Below are positions 49,727 to 57,529 of a stretch of DNA of 64,000 nt, one piece after another. Every line of letters begins with the position of its first letter. Position 1 is the first letter of the stretch. This DNA is from Cristatella mucedo. Lineage: Eukaryota; Bryozoa; Phylactolaemata; Cristatellidae. The DNA is taken from NCBI GenBank assembly GCA_009760855.2, contig WPIO01000038.1, positions 1,703,001 through 1,767,000 on the forward strand, read 5' to 3'. Both the position numbers and the translations under genes were made by a program. The notes under the pieces are model-generated. The model searched no databases. It worked only from the letters and a program-made list of their open reading frames with translations, and was not told the DNA's origin.

Positions 49727-50719
49727 GCATTTACTAGTCTAGCGTGTTTAACTAAACCAATTTCAATAAAATCTAAATCGTTTGGTGTTGTAAAACCTTC
49801 ATAATTAAGAATTGGATAAGTAACATCAAATGATACTATTTTTTTATCTCTTTCTTCCATTATAGCAAAGTTTGATATGGAGTTAGTTAACTATAGCATA
49901 TAATCACCTTCAACAGCATAGTACTGTATATTGAGTAAATTAGACGGGAGAAAGTTCGGTGAGTAGAATGTATGATAGTAGTTCGTAGGTATAATAGTAG
50001 AATCCGTGGATTGGTTGTATATACTTATTGACACTGTTGCCGTAGTATTCTTATAGCTTATTCGATTATCATCTTTAAATTATATTATCATCATTTAAAA
50101 AGTAATCATCTTCAGTTGTTTTTCCATAAATCGTATAATCACTATCATCATCAATAATATTTGTTCTATCATCGTTTATTTTATCAATATCTTTTATACT
50201 TATTCTTATCTTGCTATATAATGGCTCTTTTAAGTTAATATCAGATAGCTTTGCTAAACAAATTTCTCCAGTAGTCTCAGATAGATTAATAACACTTTTA
50301 ACTCCTATTCGTCCTTCTACTATCAATGAGTCATGATTGTACTGTCCTTTTGATTTTAAAAATGTGTTATAAGCTCTTTCTTTTGTGTAAGAAAAATCAG
50401 TTGTATTATTAGCAATTAATCTATCTACTTCTAGACTCCCCTCTATTACTTGAGATCCTTCTGTTCCAGTTTTCGTATCAATATACTGTTTTGTAGATGA
50501 ATCACTTCCATTAACAGGATTACTTAAATTCACATATTTTTTTGACCTAGCAGATAAATCTCCTCTTACAATGTCATCAGAGTCGATTCTAATATAATTA
50601 TTATCTGAAAACGTTTTATTTACAACAACTAACTCGCTAATATTATAACCAACATTTGTTATTCTATTTTTACCGAGATTTAAAGTTCCGTTCATCTCTA
50701 ATAATCTTCTGCTGAGCAT
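49723..50719 (-). pseudogene. Tail-fibre-like protein 3, frameshifted
   Basis: The first 214 codons are open. NLGKNRITNVGYN lies near the start, and a full shaft unit (GDLSARSKKYVNLSNPVNGSDSSTKQYID) is at about residues 54-82. This is the repeated Asn-Leu-Gly/Asn-Pro-Val-Asn...Asp...Lys-x-Tyr-x-Asp pattern of phage long-tail-fibre shafts. The frame is lost near 50075. The C-terminal part continues in another frame to 49723, with one stop near 49895, and includes YPILNYEGFTTPNDLDFIE. TATATAG (minus) lies at 50732-50738, 12 bases upstream of the ATG. The head differs from those of the other fibre genes. It probably forms a trimeric attachment fibre by analogy; there is no direct evidence. Confidence 0.7.
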
Positions 50720-50720
50720 T

Positions 50721-51593
50721 TTAGGATATTGCTATATAAACAATTATATTTAATTCTCTATCAAACAAATTTGCGCCAGATATAAAACCGGATGACTGAA
50801 CAAGTTTTTTATTTTCGTCTAGCATATAACTGCCGTATAACTGGTCTCTTAACGGTATCATAGTTGCTGGAAGAGGTTGTAATATACCTCTTTTACCTAT
50901 AGAGTATTCGTATGTCGTTGTAACAACAAACAAACCCCTAGGAATAGTGACATTACCTAAAGTAGATATCCATCTACCACTAATTGTTCTTGAATATAGA
51001 TCTGTTGTTAAAGACCCATCAACTGTTGCTCTAAAACGAACCATAGCGATATTTCCATCTGATACTCTATTTAGATAGTTAAGGTTTACTCCATCTGTAG
51101 GATTAACAGGATCATTTTCTAAGAAGATAGAGTATCCATTCATATCTAAATTTCCATTAAGAGTTCCACCCGTTAGTTTAAGGAAGTTAGAGTCCATATA
51201 CGATTTATTTGGAATATCATTATCAGAAGTAGGAGGTCCTGCAACAGATACATTTCCATTTACAGTTAGTGTTCCATTAATAGTTCCACCAGTTTTTGAT
51301 AGCTTAGTATCTGCATAATCTTTAGTTGCAGCATCGCTAGGGTTTACTGGATTTGCTAGTTCTACCAACTTATGATTCTTCATGTCTATATCCCCATCTG
51401 CCGTAGTTCCTCTTGATACTTTAGTAACGAAATTGGTGTCTATATATTTTCTATTTACCGCATCTGTAGAGTCAACAGGATCACCTAAATCCTTTATCAG
51501 ATTTCCATTCATACTTAAACTACCTGTAAGTACATCACCACTTTTTTTAATATAATTTGCTACACCAATTCCTCTTCTTTTGGGTCTAAACAT
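50721..51593 (-). CDS. Tail-fibre-like protein 2, four shaft units
   Basis: An intact 290-residue frame. Four shaft units of about 40 residues occupy residues 20-185, each built as G-x-L-x-M-N-G-x-x-I, then a linker with (N/D)PV(N/D)xxDAVN and a closing KxYxD (for example LGDPVDSTDAVNRKYID; ANPVNPSDAATKDYAD). The last 100 residues are a different, beta-rich-looking head ending FDRELNIIVYIAIS. The layout matches trimeric phage and adenovirus-like attachment fibres: repetitive stalk, distal knob. Its 5' end overlaps the upstream fibre gene by 34 bases in another frame, and its stop lies 1 base before the next gene's start. TATACAA precedes the ATG, a one-base variant of the element's leader. 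Confidence 0.78.
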   Translation of the reverse strand: MFRPKRRGIGVANYIKKSGDVLTGSLSMNGNLIKDLGDPVDSTDAVNRKYIDTNFVTKVSRGTTADGDIDMKNHKLVELANPVNPSDAATKDYADTKLSKTGGTINGTLTVNGNVSVAGPPTSDNDIPNKSYMDSNFLKLTGGTLNGNLDMNGYSIFLENDPVNPTDGVNLNYLNRVSDGNIAMVRFRATVDGSLTTDLYSRTISGRWISTLGNVTIPRGLFVVTTTYEYSIGKRGILQPLPATMIPLRDQLYGSYMLDENKKLVQSSGFISGANLFDRELNIIVYIAIS

Positions 51594-52315
51594 TTGTATA
51601 CAATAGTAAAAAGAAAATCAATATATGTTATTCCACTTGCAACAGTAAATTTATCTATTGCATACTTACATGTTCCATCTATATTAATTATTAAAAGTAG
51701 AGTGCCAGTAACTCCGTATGGCGATTCACTAGTTAATTCTACGTATGAATTCGTTTTATCAGTTGCGTACATAACCCCGCTAACCATTTGAAAGTTAGGT
51801 AATATCCCAGGAAAGAATGTTTTAAGGATAGTTGTATATCCAACTATTGTTGATGTTCCTTGATCAATAATTGGCATATCTCCTGGTGCTAATTGTTGTA
51901 ATTGAAATCCTGTACTTCCATTAGCAGTGATATTCAAATCGAGTATATCGGGATAGAATACGTTTGGATAAGTATCTGAACTTGCTCCAAAATATCTAAA
52001 TGCTATTTGTTTTTTATTATCTATATATTGTTTCGTTACAGTGTCAGAGTCTTTCAAGTTAGTAATACTCTTTCCACCCATATTCATACTAGCCGTTGCT
52101 TTACCTTGAAACACTTGTGTCATACTTTTTAGGAGTCCATAGTTTATAACTTTATAGGGCCTTAAATCACTGTATACAGTCCCGTCAGCAGAGTTTCCAG
52201 ATATACCAAAAACATTCTTACAATTTAACTGTGATGACATCTTTGCATTAGTCTTTGGAAGAGATCCAGACATACTTGAAACAGTTGCTAACTCGCCCAC
52301 GACATTAGTAGCCAT
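51560..52315 (-). CDS. Tail-fibre-like protein 1, open portion
   Basis: 251 codons from an ATG at 52315. One shaft unit (MNMGGKSITNLKDSDTVTKQYIDN) is at about residues 78-101, and a long beta-rich head follows, with LLLIINIDGTCKYAI and ITYIDFLFTIVYKCL near the end. The coding signal continues upstream of this ATG in the same frame to about 52425 (ANGNRITNLGYPLNEGDAIN, another shaft unit). It then appears to shift frame (SSALFSQMVES) up to about 52460. The true start is therefore upstream, and the N-terminus is damaged or the gene was cut by a rearrangement. Confidence 0.7.
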   Translation of the reverse strand: MATNVVGELATVSSMSGSLPKTNAKMSSQLNCKNVFGISGNSADGTVYSDLRPYKVINYGLLKSMTQVFQGKATASMNMGGKSITNLKDSDTVTKQYIDNKKQIAFRYFGASSDTYPNVFYPDILDLNITANGSTGFQLQQLAPGDMPIIDQGTSTIVGYTTILKTFFPGILPNFQMVSGVMYATDKTNSYVELTSESPYGVTGTLLLIINIDGTCKYAIDKFTVASGITYIDFLFTIVYKCLDPKEEELV

Positions 52316-52542
52316 GCTTCCTCCAAAGTTTGGACTAAGACAATAACTCAGGTTTATTGCATCACCTTCATTAAGAGGATAGCCTAAATTAGTTATTCTA
52401 TTTCCATTTGCATTCAGATTCGACCATTTGTGAAAATAGTGCTGAACTAACTTCTAATGGAAGTGGTGCCAATTTCACTTGCAGCAAAGGAAATATGGTT
52501 TATGATGGAAAAGATTTTTAATAGAATTCAATCTAAAGTATA

Positions 52543-53335
52543 ATGCAAAAAAACAAGTTTTATTCAGGGGTCAGACGCTTGGAAAAATTCTATGAGACTT
52601 AATATTGGTGGGTCAGAAGTGTATTCAGTATTAGGAGATGATATGGTTTTTGGTTCACAAATTGATTGTGATGTAGATTTAATTGCAAATAGAAAACTAA
52701 AAAAATATATTGCTAATTCTAAGCCTATGCAATTTCCACAAATGCTATTTGGTAAAGTATTTGAACCAATAGCAGCTAAATATTTAGAAATGAAATTGAA
52801 TAGAAGTATTGAGAATTCAAATGAATGTTTTACTAGTGATGAGGTTTATAGGTATTCTCCAGATGGAATTATTGATCAAGAAACACTAATAGAAATAAAA
52901 TGTTTATGGAGTAGAAAGATAGTTGAAGATAATATACTAAAACAATACCTTGCACAGTGTTTACTTGGTTTACACGTTTTAAAACTTAGTAGATGCTTTT
53001 TTGTGAGTTTGAAATCTTTGTTCCTGGTTTGAATTGCTGTGATATACCTAAAGAATACATTGCGGCTGGAACAGTTAGAGTTCCAACTACTCATGATTTT
53101 GATATACCAATAGGTAAACCTCTTTTTATGTTTTTACTTAAAGATGAGAAGTACTTTGAATTTGAATTTGATATAATATCTAAATATGGGCGTTTTAACA
53201 GTAAAAAAACTTTTGGTTATGATATTAAATACTATATAAAAAAAGTAGAGATACAATTAGTTGAAGAAGAAGACCCATTTAGATTTGTAAGAATTATTCC
53301 AGTGATTAAGGAAGTGTTAAATAGATCTAAAATAT
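52543..53335 (+). pseudogene. YqaJ/alkaline-nuclease-like exonuclease, frameshifted
   Basis: A PD-(D/E)XK 5'-3' exonuclease of the lambda/YqaJ/baculovirus alkaline nuclease type, usually partnered with recombination-dependent replication. Visible motifs: QGSDAWKNSMRLNIGGSEV at the N-terminus, FGKVFEPIAAKYLE, the catalytic SPDGII...LIEIKC (Asp, then Glu-x-Lys, around 52858-52900), and the downstream QYLAQCLLGLHVLKLSRCFF helix and strand. An ATG at 52543 is the likely start, but an A-run right after it puts the motif-bearing part in a different frame. A T-run at about 52997-53003 shifts the frame again. After that the frame runs on without a stop into a fibre-like region, so the end given is a domain boundary and not a stop codon. 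Confidence 0.75.
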
Positions 53336-54183
53336 TAATAAATGAAGATTATGTTTCGAAGAATAATGGTTTTATTCTTTCAGATCGTGATGCTAGTGGC
53401 AATAGGATTATTAATTTAGGCGATCCTGTTAATGACTATGACGCTGTTACAAAAGCTTATGCCGACGCTAACTTTCTTGTTAACTCTGGTTTAACACTTA
53501 ATCTTGGTGGAAAAAGTATTACAAATCTTGGAGCAGGTGTTAATCCAACTGATGGAATAAATGTTTCACAAGTAAATAATTATGTTAAGAAAACAGGTGA
53601 TACAATGTTAGGAGATTTAAACATGAATAGTTTTGCTATAACATCTACTTATTGGAATTCTGGAAATACTAATCCAGTCTTTCTAAATGATGACTATTGT
53701 GTTACTTACGGTGGAATGAAAAGAGATGTATTACTAAAGAACTATCCTTCAACAACAAATATCAATATGGGTGGCTATTCAATCACTAATGTTTCTGAAC
53801 CTGTAAATCCTTCTGACGTTGCAACAAATAATTACGTAGATAAGACACTTAAAAAAACAACAGAAGTAATAGCAATATCAATGGACCCTAAAGCATTAAA
53901 TTCAATACTAAATCTATCAACACCATATTCATGGACAAATAAAATGAGCCCACCAATAATGATCTTGAATGTTATGGTTGTTGGAGCTTCTAATTGTGTA
54001 TTTCTAAAACCTAATACTGATACATCAGTAGTATCTGGCGATGTAAGGGCTATAAATACTGTTTCAAAAGGTGTTGATTTAAAGTACTATGTATATTTTA
54101 GTAGGTTACCCACAGAGTATTACTTCGTTGATAGTACAGGGAAATTAAAGGTAAACCTCTTGGTTAGTTATGTACCCTCCTGA
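53336..54183 (+). CDS. Tail-fibre-like protein 4, fused behind the exonuclease frame
   Basis: This is the C-terminal 280 codons of a 396-codon frame that begins at 52993 with exonuclease-like sequence. Shaft units: IINLGDPVNDYDAVTKAY, ITNLGAGVNPTDGINVSQ, a degenerate third unit (LNMNSFAITSTYWNS), and ITNVSEPVNPSDVATNNY. A head of about 90 residues (PPIMILNVMVVGASNCVF ... VNLLVSYVPS) follows. It lies on the opposite strand from the other three fibre genes. No ATG plus TATAG leader lies at its own beginning, so it is either a genuine fusion or a fibre gene moved in by rearrangement. The stop overlaps the convergent zinc-protein gene by 39 bases. Confidence 0.7.
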
Positions 54184-54603
54184 AAAGTATAAATGAGTTA
54201 TTAAAACTATTAACTCTTTTAATTTTGTTGCTTTACGTTTACCTTTAACAACAGGAAACAACTTGGAAATGTAACAGATAGCTTCATGATCTAAACAATG
54301 ATGTAAAGAATTAGAACAACATTGTTTTTTTAAGTGTTTCTTAACTAATAAATATAATTTAGTTGGTCTCTCTTTCTTAAATGAGTTAGTATTTATGTTA
54401 CAGTACGAACAGACTATGCAGTGATTGTTACGAAAAAGGCTAGAATCAAATTCAGTTTCTTCCATATCTTTGTCACAGATACAACAACGTATTTCATACT
54501 CCTGTTTTGGTCTTTTTCTTTTAGGTTTGCAAAAAGGATGACCTTCTTCAAGATATTCAAGCACACCAAATGCACATAAGCATGTGTCACAAAATATTTC
54601 CAT
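54145..54603 (-). CDS. Cys-rich zinc-binding protein
   Basis: 152 residues with paired-Cys motifs: CDTCLC near the N-terminus, CCICDKDM at about 41-48, CIVCSYCN at about 62-69, and a later CC...HHCLDH cluster. The first half is a probable zinc ribbon or treble-clef arrangement separated by a basic KPKRKRPKQ patch. Such proteins in viral elements are often DNA- or RNA-binding regulators, or ubiquitin-ligase-like; the spacing is not diagnostic. The gene starts 9 bases from the divergent integrase gene, and both read from a shared CTATAG. Confidence 0.7.
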   Translation of the reverse strand: MEIFCDTCLCAFGVLEYLEEGHPFCKPKRKRPKQEYEIRCCICDKDMEETEFDSSLFRNNHCIVCSYCNINTNSFKKERPTKLYLLVKKHLKKQCCSNSLHHCLDHEAICYISKLFPVVKGKRKATKLKELIVLITHLYFSGGYITNQEVYL

Positions 54604-54612
54604 TCTCTATAG
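54604..54612. promoter_or_regulatory. Nine-base divergent promoter/leader with palindromic CTATAG
   Basis: The complete spacer between the start codons of the minus-strand zinc protein and the plus-strand integrase is TCTCTATAG. It contains CTATAG, which reads TATAG toward both genes. This shows that the motif used in front of the other genes can serve two starts at once. Confidence 0.7.
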
Positions 54613-55476
54613 ATGTCGTTTTTAACTCTAAATGAAATAAAAAAAGAAGGTAAGTTCAATCCTAGCCTAGATATAAGTCAAGTATTCGAGCCAAGACCAA
54701 AGAACATTCCACAAGGTTTCTTTAATATTGTCGAGCCTAATGAAAATCATCAAGCAGACATTCTGTATATGCCTAATGACTCTGGATACAAATATGCTTT
54801 GAGTGTAATTGATGTCGCTAGTAGATATAAAGAATCAAGACCTCTTAAAACAAAGTCTTCTAAAGAAGTAACAAAAGCAATAACAGATATTTACAATAAA
54901 GGTCCTTTAAGGTGGCCAAAGAAAATGACAGTTGATCCTGGGTCAGAGTTTAAAGGAGAGTTTGCTAAAGAAATGAAAAAACATGAAACACAAATTATTG
55001 AAGGTACTAGTAAAAAGAGTGTTGCATTAGTTGAAAGAATGAATAGAACAGTTGCTGAGAGAGCGTTTATTGCTCAATATGAAAAAAAATTAGAAAGTAT
55101 TAACAAAGGAGATTATACTAGAAATAAAGAGTGGGTTGATAATTTACCAAAGATTATTGAATATCTAAATAATAGTGTTACAAGAATGATTGGTGAAGAA
55201 CCCGCAAGGGCAATAAAAAAAGAAAAAGTAAAACTAAAGAAACCAAAATATCGCACAGAAAAGCTATTAGAACTTGGAACAACTGTTAGATATTTACTAG
55301 AACATGGTGAAGGGGAAGATGAAAAAAGAAGAAGAGCTACAGATGCAATATGGAGCTTGACTAAACATAATATTGTTAGAATAATGGTATTACAAGAACA
55401 ACCGACTAGATATTTCTTAAATGATGTTAAGAGAAGTTTTGTTAGAGAAGAGTTACAAGTTATCAACCAATATTAA
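54613..55476 (+). CDS. Retroviral-type (DDE) integrase of Maverick class
   Basis: An intact 287-residue frame. The rve catalytic core has Asp49 (QADILYM), Asp108 (VDPGSEFKG) and Glu141 in VERMNRTVAERAF. The last is the hallmark block of Maverick/Polinton integrases, where the spacing between second Asp and Glu (32 residues here) is shorter than the retroviral 35. A C-terminal SH3/chromo-like region follows (RRRATDAIWSLTKHNIVRIM). The N-terminal zinc-binding HHCC domain of retroviral integrases is not seen in residues 1-45. The enzyme would cleave and join the terminal repeats and make the 5-bp duplication seen at the ends. The ATG directly abuts TATAG. Its 3' end overlaps the convergent membrane-protein gene by 14 bases. 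It is the only core gene without a visible break. Confidence 0.92.
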   Translation: MSFLTLNEIKKEGKFNPSLDISQVFEPRPKNIPQGFFNIVEPNENHQADILYMPNDSGYKYALSVIDVASRYKESRPLKTKSSKEVTKAITDIYNKGPLRWPKKMTVDPGSEFKGEFAKEMKKHETQIIEGTSKKSVALVERMNRTVAERAFIAQYEKKLESINKGDYTRNKEWVDNLPKIIEYLNNSVTRMIGEEPARAIKKEKVKLKKPKYRTEKLLELGTTVRYLLEHGEGEDEKRRRATDAIWSLTKHNIVRIMVLQEQPTRYFLNDVKRSFVREELQVINQY

Positions 55477-55861
55477 TTTCAGATTGAGAATTTCCCAATA
55501 AAAGCCCTTCAAATTCTTCTTTTTTAACTACATCATCAGATAATGCGTCAGTAATCTTTGCGATTATTTCAGAATTGGAACTTAAAGCATTTCTTTTACG
55601 TTTGTCTATTTCCGTAAGTACACCATCAACTGATACAAACATTACGGATAGTGCTGAAAAGACGGTTACTGCATGACTAATACTTGGCATTGTTTGAATA
55701 TAAGTACTTGAAACAGTTACTCCTAATGCTATTAGAATGTTTATGAATTTAAGTACATATCTAACTCTTGTTAATCTTATTAGGCATGATCTAATTTTTG
55801 TATTAAATTGAACAGTCTCTTCATATTTCTTAATGGCAAAGTCTTTTCTTAAATCTACCAT
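55463..55861 (-). CDS. Small two-pass membrane protein
   Basis: 132 residues with two hydrophobic segments (FINILIALGVTVSS at about 38-51; AVTVFSALSVMFVSV at about 64-78) joined by a short loop. They are flanked by a Lys/Arg-rich N-terminal helix and a charged C-terminal helix (LTEIDKRKRNALSSNSEI). The layout recalls two-TM SLATT-like or holin-like proteins, but I cannot confirm a family. On its own strand TATAG is followed by AAAA and the ATG. The gene abuts the right terminal repeat, mirroring PolB at the left end. Confidence 0.6.
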   Translation of the reverse strand: MVDLRKDFAIKKYEETVQFNTKIRSCLIRLTRVRYVLKFINILIALGVTVSSTYIQTMPSISHAVTVFSALSVMFVSVDGVLTEIDKRKRNALSSNSEIIAKITDALSDDVVKKEEFEGLLLGNSQSEINIG

Positions 55862-55869
55862 TTTTCTAT

Positions 55870-56031
55870 ATTTATTTAAAAAAATCCATTATAATATATA
55901 TAAGATTTCATGTTGTACGAAAAGTCTAACATTAAGACAATTTCGTTTTCAAGACTTCGAAATGCGAGCGATAGCGAGCATGAGAAGGATTGAAAATGGA
56001 ATTGTATTAATGTGAGACTTTTCTTACAACA
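55870..56031 (-). repeat. Right terminal inverted repeat with foldback structure
   Basis: Reverse complement of the left repeat: one mismatch in the outer 121 bases (55911-56031) and a 2-base gap further in. It has the same internal self-complementarity and the same GCGAGCGATAGCGAGC loop words. Confidence 0.95.
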
Positions 56032-56221
56032 GGGCTCTCCCACGGCTTGGCTCCTTCGTAGCTAGCTGAACTGCTGCATTAGTTTCAGCCTGTTCGCGCC
56101 CTCAGGTCCTGTGTGAACAATGAATTAGCTGTCCCATTCCTCCGCTTAAAGACCGTTGGCGACAGAATCTTTAGCTCTGCAGGTCCTAGACTGTGGAACT
56201 CGCTTCCGTAATCGCAATACT
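56032..56221 (+). mobile_element. LINE-B copy, continuation after the 12.5-kb element
   Basis: It starts with the second GGGCT duplication and continues the LINE-B C-terminal ORF (CACGGCTTGGCTCCTTCGTA, CTGTGGAACTCGCTTCC). The text stops at about 56215, where a LINE-A tail begins. Confidence 0.88.
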
Positions 56222-56577
56222 AATTATATTAATAATGATGCACTTAATACAGAGCCCTCAGAGAACTTACTCTCTCTAGATGCTTTGCATTTGCTGCAAA
56301 GGTAAATGCAATTGAATGGTGAGTAAAATCATGCTTGATAAACAAGCAAAATGAATAACATGGTTAGGGTTGACATGCTCAGGGTCAGCATGCAAATGTG
56401 GTTAGTGGCAGCATGCACAGTGTCAACACGCATAAGCACATGGAGGACGAATCACAGGGACCCACTAAATGCTGTCCTAAATAGGCGTGTTTTTAAGTTC
56501 CCTTCAAATGTGGTCAGGTCCGGGGATGTTCTGACGCAGGTCGGAAGGGAGTTTCAGGCTTAGGGAGCAATGAGAGA
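56222..56577 (-). mobile_element. LINE-A 3' end inserted in LINE-B
   Basis: On the plus strand it begins ATTATATTAATAATGATGCAC, then the LINE-A terminus and 3' UTR (GTTGACATGCTCAGGGTCAG). It is truncated at the ORF end (GAGTTTCAGGCTTAGGGAGC). LINE-B resumes at about 56578 (ACGACAACGACAACTACTC). Confidence 0.85.
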
Positions 56578-56845
56578 ACTACGACAACGACAACTACTCT
56601 CCTACTGCCGACTATGGATCATCCTTTTCAGCGGTCCTGAGCTGCTACTTTCATGCTACTCACTGCCTCAACTGCTCTCCTGACTCTGCTATACTTCTCA
56701 CTTTCTCTTTGCTGCGTGAGACGGAGTCTGTTGGCTACCGAATGCGCACCGAAAGCCGCTTAGGCTGTGAGTGCGCTATACAAAACTCTCCTGCGTAACA
56801 CCCACGTGGTCTTTATGACTTGGTGAAATTACAGACGGAGATACT
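56578..56845 (+). mobile_element. LINE-B 3' end
   Basis: Third piece of the same LINE-B copy: GACTATGGATCATCCTTTTC, then AAAGCCGCTTAGGCTGTGAG, then the 3' terminus ACAGACGGAGATAC. The usual ACATT-type tail is missing or very short. Confidence 0.88.
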
Positions 56846-57529
56846 CACCTAGTGGACCTTGTCCGTGTTTGTAAGGTAAGACTGACAGCCATTTTTTGCA
56901 CAGGCTGCGAATTGGTTAGCCACTTCCTAGTGGTCGCATTGAAAGGCCTCCGCCTGCAAGCTTGCAACCCTCAACTGATCGTACTTTAATGTACAATAGA
57001 CCAAGCTGTTCGAGTTTATCTATGTTTGAGTTCAACGTCGCATCCAGATCAGAAATGCTGAAAATTGTGTACGATTTCTAGTATTTACATCCGTATCTGC
57101 TGTCGCAATTTTTTCGTAATTCTGTCGTAATAGTTTTGTCGCAATTCGGTCGTAATTTTAGAAAAGCAGGGGCCCCTTATTTACTAGCAAATTGCAGACT
57201 ACAATCAGTCAACTCCAAAGCAAGTTTAGAAGAAGGTTTGGCTCATTTGGCGAAATATTCTGAGAGTGGTTCCACTTCCTGAATATATGGCGCAAGGCTC
57301 TCGTACATTTTCCGCCTTGGTGCTTCCAACAATGCCAACTACTACGACTACTACTACGACGACTACGACTAATGCGTGCATGTAGCTGCAAGCTGCGACA
57401 CCTTTAAGCAGAATTTTCAGATGTTTCTGTAAGCAGTTCAGCCACCCTTATTGAGTTTGGTAAAAAAAAAAAAGAGACCATCGCCTGTAGACATTATACT
57501 GTCCGCCTTTTGTTCTTCACCGGCGGAGC
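56846..57529. other. Unassigned; small (CTACGA)n patch
   Basis: A short CTACGACTACTACTACGACG tract lies at 57340-57370. No gene is seen. Confidence 0.4.

Larger units (their letters stand above)
43519..56031. mobile_element. Maverick/Polinton-type virus-like element, 12,513 bp
   Basis: The element is defined by 162-164 bp terminal inverted repeats, the GGGCT duplication, a protein-primed PolB and a retroviral-type integrase adjacent to one end. It is visibly more AT-rich than its flanks and its genes lack introns, as in a viral genome. The gene order is + (43701-49726), - (49723 to about 52460), + (about 52543-54183), - (54145-54603), + (54613-55476), - (55463-55861). Neighbouring blocks overlap or touch, with almost no spacer. 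I found no hexon (double jelly-roll major capsid), penton, packaging ATPase or cysteine protease. It carries four tail-fibre-like genes and a small-gene family instead. PolB and the exonuclease are broken, so this copy is probably not autonomous. Confidence 0.9.

Noticed and set aside
49723-54183. Phage or bacterial contamination as the source of the fibre-like genes
   Set aside because: They lie between intact terminal repeats inside an animal LINE, share the TATAG leader and AT-rich composition of the neighbouring PolB and integrase, and lack bacterial ribosome-binding sites.
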